A stretch of 64,000 nt of DNA, taken from contig JAFUHX010000020.1 in NCBI GenBank assembly GCA_017474045.1, positions 124,001 through 188,000 of the forward strand, given 5' to 3'. Below are positions 56,546 through 64,000 of this stretch, piece after piece. The stretch's first letter is position 1. The number at the start of each line of letters is the position of its first letter. A program made the translations under genes and the position numbers. Below the pieces are notes generated by a model. It searched no databases, was not told the DNA's origin, and worked only from the letters and a program-made list of their open reading frames with translations. The stretch comes from Clostridia bacterium (GTDB lineage Bacteria > Bacillota > Clostridia > Oscillospirales > Acutalibacteraceae).

Positions 56546-56716
56546 TTATTTAATTATCTGTTTCTTTACTTCCATAACAGTAAGGGTGCCGTCTTTCCTT
56601 ATTTTGATTTCTGCATTGTTGCCCCTGGCAACTATCTCACGAATTTTAGACATTATGACAATGTCTTCTGATAGTTTACTGGGGGAGATTGTTTTTGCTG
56701 TGTTTCCATAATTCAT
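56546..56716 (-). CDS. Very small protein (56 aa) in the XRE operon
   Basis: ATG at 56716 with AAAGGAGG upstream, stop at 56546. The sequence has SKLSEDIVIMSKIREIVARG then AEIKIRKDGTLTVMEVKKQ. It resembles the 52-residue product downstream in the LSED and DGTL positions. It begins 14 bases after the stop of the XRE regulator and is followed by a strong terminator. Unknown function; it may be a partner of the regulator. Confidence 0.75.
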   Translation of the reverse strand: MNYGNTAKTISPSKLSEDIVIMSKIREIVARGNNAEIKIRKDGTLTVMEVKKQIIK

Positions 56717-56730
56717 AAGACTTCCTCCTT

Positions 56731-57528
56731 TTATTTGGAAAATTTATTATTAAACTTATTTATAAAACTATAAAGGTCGCTGTCCATATTTGGTGTCTTG
56801 GTTTTCTTTTCAACAACATCGAAAAGTCTATACATGTATACTTCTAAATCGAGGTTACGAGATTTTTCCTCGTTAGATGCATCTTCAAGCAAAGTACAGC
56901 AAATTGGTGTTACTGTTTGTTTCTGACGGTCAATTATATATAACTCATAGTCAATCTCGCAAGCTTTTGCAGCCTCTTGTCGGAAAATTCTGTTATGCAT
57001 ATAACAAATTTCACCCACATCTTCTATCATAGCTGTAAATACATAATCATGGGGAACGGCTATGCAATCTTTATGAAACTTCGAAGGATATACAATTTCG
57101 TTTTTATCGATAAGGTCATATGTTTCATATGCATCATGGTCAAACTGAAAAAGCGGATTGCTTTTGTACTGCTCTGATGCTTTGCATTTAGGGTTAATAA
57201 AAGTATCAGTTACCAATGTTTGCCAGTTTATTTCTCCTCCTTCTGTGAGGCGGATTAAGTTACAAATAAAGTTCAATATGTAAGCTTCACTGGAATTAGA
57301 ATTATTGAGTTTTGTAAATAATAGAGCGTCAACGGATATATCGAATAAATTAGCTACTTTTATTAACGATTCTATGCTCAGCGAGGCTTTATATTTATTC
57401 TTTGCAACTCTTGAGAAGTATCCTGCACTAACACCGGCTTCTTTTTCAACATCACCTATCTTTTTATTGTGTCTTTTGGTTAGTGTAGAAATATTACTGA
57501 ATAAAAGTTCTTTGTTTGAAACAAACAT
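56731..57528 (-). CDS. XRE-family regulator with large C-terminal domain
   Basis: The 265-residue protein has an N-terminal HTH_3 domain (residues about 8-70: NISTLTKRHNKKIGDVEKEAGVSAGYFSRVAKN, split here around KNK, and IKVANLFDISVDALLF). The remaining 190 residues are not recognised; they contain aromatic and Cys/His-rich segments (FQFDHDAYETYDLIDKN, EICYMHNRIFRQEAAKACEID) that may sense a ligand. A perfect TTGACA-17-TATAAT promoter lies upstream. The downstream 56-residue gene follows by 14 bases. In island context it is likely to be the element's main regulator, by analogy to other mobile elements. Confidence 0.85.
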   Translation of the reverse strand: MFVSNKELLFSNISTLTKRHNKKIGDVEKEAGVSAGYFSRVAKNKYKASLSIESLIKVANLFDISVDALLFTKLNNSNSSEAYILNFICNLIRLTEGGEINWQTLVTDTFINPKCKASEQYKSNPLFQFDHDAYETYDLIDKNEIVYPSKFHKDCIAVPHDYVFTAMIEDVGEICYMHNRIFRQEAAKACEIDYELYIIDRQKQTVTPICCTLLEDASNEEKSRNLDLEVYMYRLFDVVEKKTKTPNMDSDLYSFINKFNNKFSK

Positions 57529-57629
57529 AATAAATCATCCTTTCTTTTATGGGTCTTTAAATATCATACATTTATAATTACTAATTTTTCAGATATTTTT
57601 CAACCTCTTTTGCAAGATTTGTTACTTTT

Positions 57630-57658
57630 ATTATACACAAATGTTATGTTGCTGTCAA
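57630..57658 (-). promoter_or_regulatory. Perfect-consensus promoter of the XRE operon
   Basis: On the minus strand TTGACA (57658-57653), 17-base spacer, TATAAT (57635-57630); all twelve consensus positions match. Confidence 0.88.
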
Positions 57659-57877
57659 TAGATAATTTGAAGTAAAATTCAAAGAAAAAAGTGTCGAATA
57701 AAGTCGATTTGAAAAACACTACGAAAAATGTAGAAAAATAATACTATATCTTACTATTTTCGATATAATTTTCATATAGTGGAATTGAGAAAAGTAACAC
57801 CAAAACAAACAAAATTATAGAATTTTAGTAAAAGTGACGAAATTGTTAGATATTACGACACTTTTTGCTAATAATCA

Positions 57878-58020
57878 TTATATGCAATAATGAGCAAATT
57901 CATGTGCAATAGCCAAACTATAACAGTCTCTAACAAAATAATCTATTTTATCAGCGTAAAAAAATCTAATTTTCATATGCAGTATGGAAAGTGTCCAATA
58001 TCATGAAAGAATGCAACCAT
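57878..58020 (-). pseudogene. Two short relics with HExxH-like motifs (possible ImmA/IrrE-type peptidase remnants)
   Basis: On the minus strand two overlapping short frames each end in a zinc-peptidase-like motif. One (57973-58020) reads MVAFFHDIGHFPYCI then stop. The other (57878-57976) reads MKIRFFYADKIDYFVRD, continues CYSLAIAHEFAHYCI and stops. Both resemble the HExxH segment of small ImmA/IrrE (M78) peptidases often encoded near XRE regulators. The 750-base gap between the XRE and sigma genes otherwise shows no gene. The match is short and could be chance. Confidence 0.3.
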
Positions 58021-58135
58021 TCTCAATGTCGGATAAAACCAAACTTTATAATAATATATACGCTTAAGTTGTAAAAATGATAATGAAAATGTATAGGATA
58101 CATTTAGCCTGTTCTTAATTTATGAAAATAAAAAT

Positions 58136-58172
58136 GTTACTTTTTGCATTTTTCGGCACTATATAATAAAGG
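58136..58172 (+). promoter_or_regulatory. Element A: candidate promoter/control element before the ECF-like sigma gene
   Basis: GTTACTTTTTG, then 10-11 bases, then GGCACTATATAATAAAGG. A similar element (GTTACTTTTTG..GAGACTATATAAATAAAGG) lies at 63087-63124. The conserved halves have roughly promoter-like spacing and may be recognised by the sigma factor itself (inference). Confidence 0.4.
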
Positions 58173-58181
58173 TGTATTTTG

Positions 58182-58210
58182 TTGAATATTTGTTTGATTT
58201 GTGCTATCTT
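58182..58210 (+). promoter_or_regulatory. Sigma-A-like promoter before the ECF-like sigma gene
   Basis: TTGAAT (58182-58187), 17-base spacer, TATCTT (58205-58210). It lies 67 bases before the start codon and just downstream of element A. Confidence 0.45.
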
Positions 58211-58276
58211 TATAGCATAAGTGTATTTTTCAAATTTTGCACCTTGCTTTATTATACCAGAAAGTAGATACATAAA

Positions 58277-58816
58277 ATGAATGAAGACAAAAATAAAAAG
58301 TTGGTTGAAAAAATATGGCAAGAATATGAGCCGTACATTCGTAAACTATGTAACTTTAAATTGAAAAGTTTACCGTATTATATAGATGATTGTATTCAGG
58401 ATGTTTTCTTGGATTTGTCGGATGCTTTGAATTCCGGGAAACAAATCGAATATCCAAAAGCTTGGTTAACAAAAGTTGCAAATAATAAGATTAAAGATAT
58501 TTATACTCTAGCAAAAAAAGAAAATGAAAAACTTGTTGCGTTTGAAGCTCAAAATCTTGATGCAACACACTATGGAGTAGTATACGACGAGCCTTTTTCA
58601 GTTGGAGACGAACAAATAGCATTTTTAAAAGATAGAATAATAAATATGCTTGATGAAAAAGACCGGCAATTATTACAGGATAGATACACTAAAGGTAAGA
58701 GCATTGCGCAGATTGCTGAAGAACATAATACGACAGAAAATAATATATATCAAAAACTATTTAGATTAAGAGAAAAAACTAAAATGATAGTAAAAAAGGT
58801 TTTAAATGAAATATGA
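58277..58816 (+). CDS. ECF-like sigma-70 family factor of the island
   Basis: The 179-residue protein has region 2 (YEPYIRKLCNFKLKSLPYYIDDCIQDVFLDLSDAL, here split after KLKSLP) with an acidic DDCIQDVF core, then WLTKVANNKIKDIY. Region 4 has LLQDRYTKGKSIAQIAEEHN and NNIYQKLFRLREKTKMIV. No region 1.1 or 3 is present, consistent with an ECF-type factor. The downstream gene encodes a one-pass membrane protein with an acidic N-terminus, a typical anti-sigma arrangement. No obvious ribosome binding site (AGTAGATACATAAA) precedes the ATG, so translation may be weak. Visibly AT-richer than the core genes. Confidence 0.85.
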   Translation: MNEDKNKKLVEKIWQEYEPYIRKLCNFKLKSLPYYIDDCIQDVFLDLSDALNSGKQIEYPKAWLTKVANNKIKDIYTLAKKENEKLVAFEAQNLDATHYGVVYDEPFSVGDEQIAFLKDRIINMLDEKDRQLLQDRYTKGKSIAQIAEEHNTTENNIYQKLFRLREKTKMIVKKVLNEI

Positions 58817-58888
58817 TTATAAAAAACATAAAAACTTTTGTAAGAAACAAAATTTTTAAGGACTTTATAATTGGAGGTTAGATAAATA

Positions 58889-59686
58889 ATGATTGATGAT
58901 AAAGAGTTTTTAGCCTTCATCAACGACAAGACTCTAGATGGTTCATTAGAAGAAAATCTTAGTAGAATAATTGATGAAGAATTAGAAAAGTCTGAAGAGG
59001 AAATGGACACAGAATTAATTGAGTATTGTTTAGACAAATTAAACGAACTTGAAGTAACGACGCATGATACAGAAGAAAAGAAAGGTAACGGTGATTCCAA
59101 TGATAAACGCGTAAAGATCAAAATTAAAAAGATTATTGCTATCGCTGCCATTATTGCTGTTTTTTTGGTCGGAACATTGTCAGCTTCTGCATTGGTTTTT
59201 GAAGTAAATTTATTTGATGGTATTGTTGAACTTTACAATGACTATATTAGAATTAATTTTGATAAAACCGATGATAATTCTGAAAGTTATGAACTCATTG
59301 ACACAGAGCTTGCAAAGGAACTTGCAAAAAATGGCTTTGATGAGATTCTTTTGCCTGAGGCTCTTTTCAACGGAGAATATGCAATAACAAGTGTTGAATA
59401 TGAGAGAGTAGAATTTATAAGTTCAACTAACATTCAAATTAAATTCAAAGATAAACCAGTAAGTATCTATATTAGTAAATATGATATGGAGGAAATAGTG
59501 CCGGATGTTGAGTTTCTAAATGTAACAAGTGAAATTGAAAAAATTGAAATAGACAACATAACAGTATTTTGCTTTATGCAAAACAAAGAGGCATCTATAA
59601 ATTACAGAGATGGTTTGTCTTTGTACACAATTCAAATTCCACTTGAGTTAAACGATGCTGTAGAATTTGCTAAAACTATTAAATAA
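58889..59686 (+). CDS. One-pass membrane protein, probable anti-sigma factor
   Basis: Residues 1-80 are cytosolic and strongly acidic, with helical EENLSRIIDEELEKSEEE. Residues about 87-110 form a transmembrane helix (IIAIAAIIAVFLVGTLSASALVF), and about 150 residues lie outside, including IDTELAKELAKNGFDEILLP and beta-rich segments resembling DUF4367-type sensor domains. Its position directly after an ECF-like sigma gene supports the anti-sigma role. GGAGG precedes the ATG. Regulated proteolysis by an M50 protease such as RseP would be a possible release step (inference). The next gene follows 15 bases later. Confidence 0.75.
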   Translation: MIDDKEFLAFINDKTLDGSLEENLSRIIDEELEKSEEEMDTELIEYCLDKLNELEVTTHDTEEKKGNGDSNDKRVKIKIKKIIAIAAIIAVFLVGTLSASALVFEVNLFDGIVELYNDYIRINFDKTDDNSESYELIDTELAKELAKNGFDEILLPEALFNGEYAITSVEYERVEFISSTNIQIKFKDKPVSIYISKYDMEEIVPDVEFLNVTSEIEKIEIDNITVFCFMQNKEASINYRDGLSLYTIQIPLELNDAVEFAKTIK

Positions 59687-59701
59687 GGAGTGTTTATTAT
59701 T

Positions 59702-60214
59702 ATGAAGAAAGTTATATCAATGTTTTTAGTTATCTTATCAGTGTTTAGTATGTTTTCTGTTAATGCTTTTGCGAAAGATATATCGTCTGAACAAACACTT
59801 ATTATCAAATCCGGCATAATTGAAGAGGTATATGGTTTGTACAATACAGAAAATGACACTGTTCAGAACACAAGAGCAACCGGATTAATAACAAGTAAGA
59901 GTTTAAAATTATCAAAAACATCAGATAAATTGGTTATAACAGCAAAAACTTCTTGTGCATCAGATGTTGAAAAATGTGGTTTTACTTATATAAAATTACA
60001 AAGATTAATTAACGGTACTTGGACTGATTACACTACCTACTGTTATTATGACCAGTATGCTGAATCAACAACAAAAACATTTTCAAAAAGTATTTCTGCT
60101 CCTACGGGATATACATACCGTGTGATTTGTGAGCATTATGCTGAAAAAACGAAATTGTTAATTTTAAAGGATAAAGAAACAAGTTATAACGAAACATCTT
60201 CATTAGTGTTTTAA
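59702..60214 (+). CDS. Small secreted protein of the sigma module (170 aa)
   Basis: Clear signal peptide: MKKVISMFLVILSVFSMFSVNAFA, cleavage near AFA-KD. The mature protein of about 145 residues has a conserved-looking core RATGLITSKSLKLSKTSD, CGFTYIKLQRLINGTWTDY and GYTYRVICEHYAEK, a beta-rich layout with three cysteines in the mature part. I recall similar small secreted proteins in ruminococci but do not assign a family with certainty. ATG at 59702 is used with AAGGAG 11 bases upstream. It is followed by a terminator and is probably co-transcribed with the sigma and anti-sigma genes. Confidence 0.75.
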   Translation: MKKVISMFLVILSVFSMFSVNAFAKDISSEQTLIIKSGIIEEVYGLYNTENDTVQNTRATGLITSKSLKLSKTSDKLVITAKTSCASDVEKCGFTYIKLQRLINGTWTDYTTYCYYDQYAESTTKTFSKSISAPTGYTYRVICEHYAEKTKLLILKDKETSYNETSSLVF

Positions 60215-60236
60215 ATATTAATAATATCAAAAATAA

Positions 60237-60278
60237 AAGTCTCGTGCTGTTCAAGTTGGAATGGTACGGGACTTTTTT
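60237..60278 (+). terminator. Terminator after the first secreted protein gene
   Basis: AAGTCTCGTGC (60237-60247) pairs with GTACGGGACTT (60264-60274) with G-U pairs, followed by TTTTTT. The 190 bases from here to the next gene hold AT-rich sequence and no further clear gene. Confidence 0.75.
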
Positions 60279-60472
60279 ATATGATATAGCACATTAAATA
60301 ATTTAGCAATAAAAAATTTGGTGATTTTTACTTTGTAAGAATATGATTCTATAAAGACTATATTATTAAACAATATAAAGTCAAATTAAAATGGAGAGGT
60401 GTATGGTGATTCCGATGTGGTAAAAGAAGTAACTATAATAATTTTAAAATTAGATTTAAAAGGAGGATAAAT

Positions 60473-62068
60473 ATGAAACGATTTGTAAGTGTAATAATTT
60501 CTTTTATGATGATTTTTTCAACCGCTATTTTCTCTGTTGGTGCAGAAAATAACGATACGAGGGCAACAAAATCAAAGGCTATCGTAATTATTCCGGGCAT
60601 TGCAGGGTCAAAATTGCAAAATTCGTCATCTCAAGTTGTTTGGTTAAGTACAGCTAACCCTGGACGAATGACACAATTAGAATGTAATGAAAATGGTGCA
60701 AGCGTTAATTCGATCTCAACAATTTCAAATGATACAGATGGTGTTTTAAATACTGGCAAAGAATTATATGATGCATTGGAAAGTGCATATAGTAATTCAT
60801 ATGATATAATTTTCTTTTCATATGATTGGAGAATGAGTTGTTCTGCTGCGGCTTCTTTATTATCTACTAAATTGAGTTCTTATAATGAAGTTATAATAGT
60901 AGCTCACAGTATGGGCGGATTGGTTGCTTCAAAATATTTAGCTACCTCAAATTCGAATAGAAACAAAGTGAGTAAATTTATTTCTATTGGGACTCCATAT
61001 ACTGGATCAGCAAAAGCTTTGCATATGATGGAAACTGGTGAGTTTATTAAAATACCTGTTATTAATATTTCGCCATATAAAAATACAATTAAATCGTTAG
61101 TTTGCAATTTTTCGGCAATATATGAGTTGTTGCCTACAAGCAGATATTTTACAAATAATACCGGATATATAAAAACAGGCACAACTTTACTTTCTAATCA
61201 TACTGATAGTTGGAATTTTATGAAAGCACGAGAGTGGGGTAAAAAATCCAACGGAAGCTCCAAAACAATGTTCAGCAATGCGACATCATTTCATAATTCA
61301 TTATTGGTAAATGGGACTCATGTAGCAAATGGAGGTCTTGTGGATACATATAAAATATATGGTAAAGGTGAGGATACGATTTCAAGGATAATATATGCAT
61401 CAGATGGAACAATAAGCATATCAGTTGTGAATACTGGTGATGGTACCGTGTGTATACAGAGTGCAACAAATACGCTTGGTGCCAATGGAAGTAAAGTATA
61501 TGGATTTAATGCAAAGCATTTAGAACTCATAAAGGACACTGGGGTTATAAATAAAGTTAAATCTATAATAAACGGAACTACTACGGCTTCTTCTTTTTCA
61601 AATGGTACATCCAGTATAAATGTAAATGAAAAAGGTTGGATTATTGGGGAAAATAACAAGCGAACCAATATTATGATATATAACGGAAGCCTTGTAGATA
61701 TTTATAATTCAAAAGATGAAAAGTTGCTTATCGATGGAAACACAGTTTATTACAACGAGGGAGAAAAAAAGATTGAAGTGGGAAGTATCTGGTCATTAGG
61801 TCAAGACTCTTTCCAGTTTGTACTTTATGATGATGAATATATTGTAGATGTAGATAAAATATCAACAAAAAATATCACAGTAAAAATTGAGTATAGTGAT
61901 AGTGGATATTATACAAAATCTGCTACGTTTAACAACATTAACACTTCGTCAAGAATAACGACAACCTCCTCTGACTCAAAAGATATTAAAGTAACAGATA
62001 ATCAGGGCAAAGAATATGTAGCAACAAAAAATTTAACAAAGGCGGAACTTGAATTGCTTAATAATTAA
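60473..62068 (+). CDS. Secreted LCAT-like lipase/acyltransferase of the island
   Basis: Signal peptide: MKRFVSVIISFMMIFSTAIF, cleavage near VGA-EN. The mature protein has IIPGIAGSKLQNSSSQVVWL, typical of lecithin:cholesterol acyltransferase-like enzymes, then FFSYDWRMSC and the nucleophile elbow VAHSMGGLVASKYLA with Ser in AHSMGG. A later catalytic region is likely around GDGTVCIQSA and the His in NAKHLELIKD. The C-terminal about 170 residues form an added beta-rich domain (RTNIMIYNGSLVDIYNSKD, IKVTDNQGKEYVATKNL). It is 531 residues. AAAGGAGG precedes the ATG. Substrate unknown; probably a lipid ester outside the cell. It shares layout with the core-region hydrolase at 13.2 kb. Confidence 0.85.
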   Translation: MKRFVSVIISFMMIFSTAIFSVGAENNDTRATKSKAIVIIPGIAGSKLQNSSSQVVWLSTANPGRMTQLECNENGASVNSISTISNDTDGVLNTGKELYDALESAYSNSYDIIFFSYDWRMSCSAAASLLSTKLSSYNEVIIVAHSMGGLVASKYLATSNSNRNKVSKFISIGTPYTGSAKALHMMETGEFIKIPVINISPYKNTIKSLVCNFSAIYELLPTSRYFTNNTGYIKTGTTLLSNHTDSWNFMKAREWGKKSNGSSKTMFSNATSFHNSLLVNGTHVANGGLVDTYKIYGKGEDTISRIIYASDGTISISVVNTGDGTVCIQSATNTLGANGSKVYGFNAKHLELIKDTGVINKVKSIINGTTTASSFSNGTSSINVNEKGWIIGENNKRTNIMIYNGSLVDIYNSKDEKLLIDGNTVYYNEGEKKIEVGSIWSLGQDSFQFVLYDDEYIVDVDKISTKNITVKIEYSDSGYYTKSATFNNINTSSRITTTSSDSKDIKVTDNQGKEYVATKNLTKAELELLNN

Positions 62069-62089
62069 TTCGATTAAAGGAGAATATCG

Positions 62090-62371
62090 ATGAAAAAGAA
62101 TATTGCATTAAGTTTAATTGATATTTTTTGGGTAATATTTTCAATTCTATTCTTTTTTAGTTTTGCCGAAACTGAATTATTTACATGGTACATATATCTA
62201 ACATATATAACTATAATTGTTATATTTATTTTCAATATAAATGGAGTAATAAATTTAATAAAGAAAAAAACTTCAAACAATAGAATTTTATTTGTAGTAA
62301 CTCATGTTTTAAATATTAGTTTTGTTGTTTTTACATTTTTTTTGATAAGATCAATATTGCAAGCATTTTAA
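62090..62371 (+). CDS. Small three-helix membrane protein (93 aa)
   Basis: Not recognised. Three hydrophobic segments: LSLIDIFWVIFSILFFFSF, WYIYLTYITIIVIFIFNI and VVTHVLNISFVVFTFFLI, separated by short polar loops including LIKKKTSNN. AAAGGAGAA lies before the ATG. It starts 21 bases after the LCAT-like gene, so it is probably co-transcribed with it. It may serve as an immunity- or export-related partner, but nothing in the sequence proves this. Confidence 0.65.
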   Translation: MKKNIALSLIDIFWVIFSILFFFSFAETELFTWYIYLTYITIIVIFIFNINGVINLIKKKTSNNRILFVVTHVLNISFVVFTFFLIRSILQAF

Positions 62372-62391
62372 TATAGAAAAGAGGTATTATA

Positions 62392-62841
62392 ATGATGAAA
62401 AAAACAACTTCATTCTTTTTAGTGTTATTACTTGTTTTTAATTTTTATTCATTTCCAACACTTTATGCTGAAGCTGCGATGATAGGGAACGAAGATACTA
62501 TATTACCAAACTCATATGTACACACAATATATACGGAAATTAATTCATCTTCGTATACAAAAGTTGAAAAATCAGGAAATTATGCAAGGTCAAATAAAAT
62601 AAAGATTGAATATTTGGCCGATACAGATGGTCCTGGGCGTATAGTTAAATTTAAAGTAGTTGAACATTTATTTTTAAATGATGAGGATAACATAACTGTT
62701 TTTAATTTAGAGGAAAACGGTACTCCAAAAACAATTACAATAAGGACAGGCAACAATTTTACTGTTTATGCAAAGTTTAAAGATTCGTCGAGTGGAACAG
62801 GAGAAATTAAGACGCGTGTTTCTTTATATAGAGATGTTTAA
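62392..62841 (+). CDS. Small secreted protein (149 aa)
   Basis: Signal peptide: MMKKTTSFFLVLLLVFNFYSF, cleavage near AEAA-MI. The mature protein is a beta-rich domain of about 120 residues (IYTEINSSSYTKVEKSGNYA, KIKIEYLADTDGPGRIVKFK, ITVFNLEENGTPKTITIRTG), without cysteines. Not recognised. AGAGGT precedes the ATG pair at 62392/62395. Last gene of the cargo block before the strong terminator at 62995. Confidence 0.7.
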   Translation: MMKKTTSFFLVLLLVFNFYSFPTLYAEAAMIGNEDTILPNSYVHTIYTEINSSSYTKVEKSGNYARSNKIKIEYLADTDGPGRIVKFKVVEHLFLNDEDNITVFNLEENGTPKTITIRTGNNFTVYAKFKDSSSGTGEIKTRVSLYRDV

Positions 62842-62994
62842 TGATAGGGATTTGATTTTTTGTTTTTAATTTCGCAATAAAAAAACATTTAATCATAATT
62901 GCCAATATTGTGTGTTTTGTTGAATGATGATTACTATGCATTTGATATCTTTAAATTTTTATTAATCATTGTCTATTGTATTTAAAAAGTAATT

Positions 62995-63037
62995 AAGTGT
63001 AGGCAACAGCAATGTGTGCTGTTGCCTACACTTTTTC
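62995..63037 (+). terminator. Strong terminator at the end of the cargo block
   Basis: AAGTGTAGGCAACAGC (62995-63010) and GCTGTTGCCTACACTT (63018-63033) form a perfect sixteen-base stem with a seven-base loop, followed by TTTT. The 150 bases between the last cargo gene and this hairpin show no gene. Confidence 0.9.
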
Positions 63038-63086
63038 TTGGCAGGGGTGCGTCGTAAAAACTTTTTTTGAAAAATCAAAAAATTGT

Positions 63087-63124
63087 GTTACTTTTTGTCG
63101 TTTTAGAGACTATATAAATAAAGG
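63087..63124 (+). repeat. Second copy of element A, at the right end of the cargo block
   Basis: GTTACTTTTTG..ACTATATAAATAAAGG matches the element upstream of the sigma gene (58136-58172) in its two outer halves, in the same orientation. It points toward the 3' end of the convergent recombinase gene, where no plus-strand gene follows. Confidence 0.4.
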
Positions 63125-63132
63125 GATAATAA

Positions 63133-64000
63133 TTATAGCTTGTTTCTGTAATTATACCTATTCAAAACCTGTTTTTTACGCTTGGTTGTCACCTCGGTGT
63201 AGATTTCTGTAGTTGCCACACTGCTGTGTCCTAAAATTTCCTGCACCGACCTTAAATCAGCTCCGTTTGCTAGCAGGTTAGTCGCAAAGGTGTGTCTTAA
63301 ATAGTGAGGTGTTGATTTCTCATTTATGCCGCAGGCGGTTTTAGCGGAGTTATATATGTACTCAATGCCGTGAATGCTTAATTGCTCACCAAAGCGGTTT
63401 ACAAAGATTTTATCTGTGTTGGTCGGTCTGTTCTTCCGGACTTTTAACCATCGTGTAAGGTTATTCCAGGTTTCATTACAGGATATATAAATAAGCCTTT
63501 GCTTTCGCCCTTTGCCGTGAATGAGAATTGTTCGTTCTGAGTGGATAATATCACCTAAAGAAATGTTTGAAGCCTCGGCTATTCTTATCCCGGTACTTAT
63601 AAGCACATCAATTAAAGCAAGGTTTCGGATGTTCTTCCACTTTTCAAACTCTGTTGTCTCTTTTGCGGCACAGTCAGCAAGATAAGTAAGTAGTTTTGAT
63701 GTCTCTTTCACCGCTAAAGTCTTGGGAAGTCTTCGCTCTTTCTTATAGCGGAAATGGTGATTTTGGTAGTAGTTGACATCAGTATAACCTTGCTCATAAA
63801 GAAAACTGAAAAACATTTTTAGTGTTATCAGCTTTCTGCAAACTGTGTTATCTTTGAGTCCACGCTCTTTGGATAACATCATAACGTATTTCAGGATAAC
63901 CGTTTCGTCAAGCTCATTGCCTTGAAGAAACGCCTGAAAATCATTTAGGTCCGAACGGTAGGCTAATACCGTTTTATCGGATAAATTTTTTGTTGATTGG
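63133..64000 (-). CDS. Tyrosine recombinase/integrase, 5'-partial
   Basis: The frame is open to base 64000, so the N-terminus is cut by the window edge; residues upstream of the ATG at 63882 continue as a typical SAM-like core-binding domain (LAYRSDLNDFQAFLQG). The catalytic domain carries the Arg in LISTGIRIAEASN, a Lys in the LIHGKGRKQR turn, HYLRHTFAT (His-x-x-Arg), GHSSVATTEIYTEV with the second His and the nucleophilic Tyr. It resembles XerC/D-type recombinases of mobile elements. As the last gene before the edge it supports the reading of 55.6-64.0 kb as an integrated element. Whether it acts at the rlmD end cannot be shown here. Confidence 0.93.
   Translation of the reverse strand, partial: QSTKNLSDKTVLAYRSDLNDFQAFLQGNELDETVILKYVMMLSKERGLKDNTVCRKLITLKMFFSFLYEQGYTDVNYYQNHHFRYKKERRLPKTLAVKETSKLLTYLADCAAKETTEFEKWKNIRNLALIDVLISTGIRIAEASNISLGDIIHSERTILIHGKGRKQRLIYISCNETWNNLTRWLKVRKNRPTNTDKIFVNRFGEQLSIHGIEYIYNSAKTACGINEKSTPHYLRHTFATNLLANGADLRSVQEILGHSSVATTEIYTEVTTKRKKQVLNRYNYRNKL

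Noticed and set aside
58115-58321. Minus-strand open frame overlapping the sigma gene start
   Set aside because: Covers the promoter region and start of the well-supported sigma gene; the product is low-complexity Ile/Phe/Lys.

Overview
The window reads as a chromosome segment of a low-GC, anaerobic gut-type Clostridia (Ruminococcaceae/Oscillospiraceae-like). Signs of this are a PolC-type replicase, HrcA/CIRCE heat-shock control, a valine T-box, a SigH-like sigma factor, LCP and VanR/VanS-like proteins, near-consensus sigma-A promoters and many TTG starts. This placement is inferred from gene content and style, not from a database search. No rRNA, tRNA gene or CRISPR array was seen.

Bases 1-55610 are core-like. 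A frameshifted Ig-like (Big_2) surface protein runs in from the left edge, followed by a small HTH regulator, nicotinate phosphoribosyltransferase and a pseudouridine synthase. The hrcA-grpE-dnaK-dnaJ locus sits behind a perfect CIRCE. After a convergent YbaK-type deacylase come pcrA, a secreted LCAT-like hydrolase and a GH28 glycosidase. Next is the long cluster pyrH-frr-uppS-cdsA-dxr-rseP-ispG-polC, which links UMP kinase, ribosome recycling, isoprenoid and phospholipid synthesis, intramembrane proteolysis and replication. It continues with a tRNA methyltransferase and rsmI. After a lipoprotein, a PatB-like lyase and dut, valS lies on the minus strand under a T-box. Then come a large secreted protein, rny, a second RluA-type synthase, a SigH-like factor, a zinc-ribbon protein with a possibly structured leader, mnmA and a VanY-like carboxypeptidase. 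Two paralogous AMP-binding synthetases flank a TetR regulator. Two divergent two-component systems, an LCP protein and rlmD end the core part.

From about 55.6 kb to the right edge the sequence is visibly more AT-rich, and gene style changes. This looks like a mobile island abutting the 3' end of rlmD. It has a tyrosine recombinase (cut by the window edge), an XRE regulator with very small downstream genes separated by long terminators, and possible metallopeptidase relics. It also has a cargo module: an ECF-like sigma factor, a one-pass membrane anti-sigma-like protein, two small secreted proteins, a second LCAT-like secreted hydrolase and a small membrane protein.

The most unusual points are a PolC that lacks its 3'-5' exonuclease domain, an LCP protein with nine exact seven-residue DG repeats, a dnaJ ribosome binding site separated from the start by a perfect hairpin, a cloverleaf-like leader before the zinc-ribbon gene, and the island's sigma/anti-sigma/secreted-protein module with a repeated promoter-like element at both ends.
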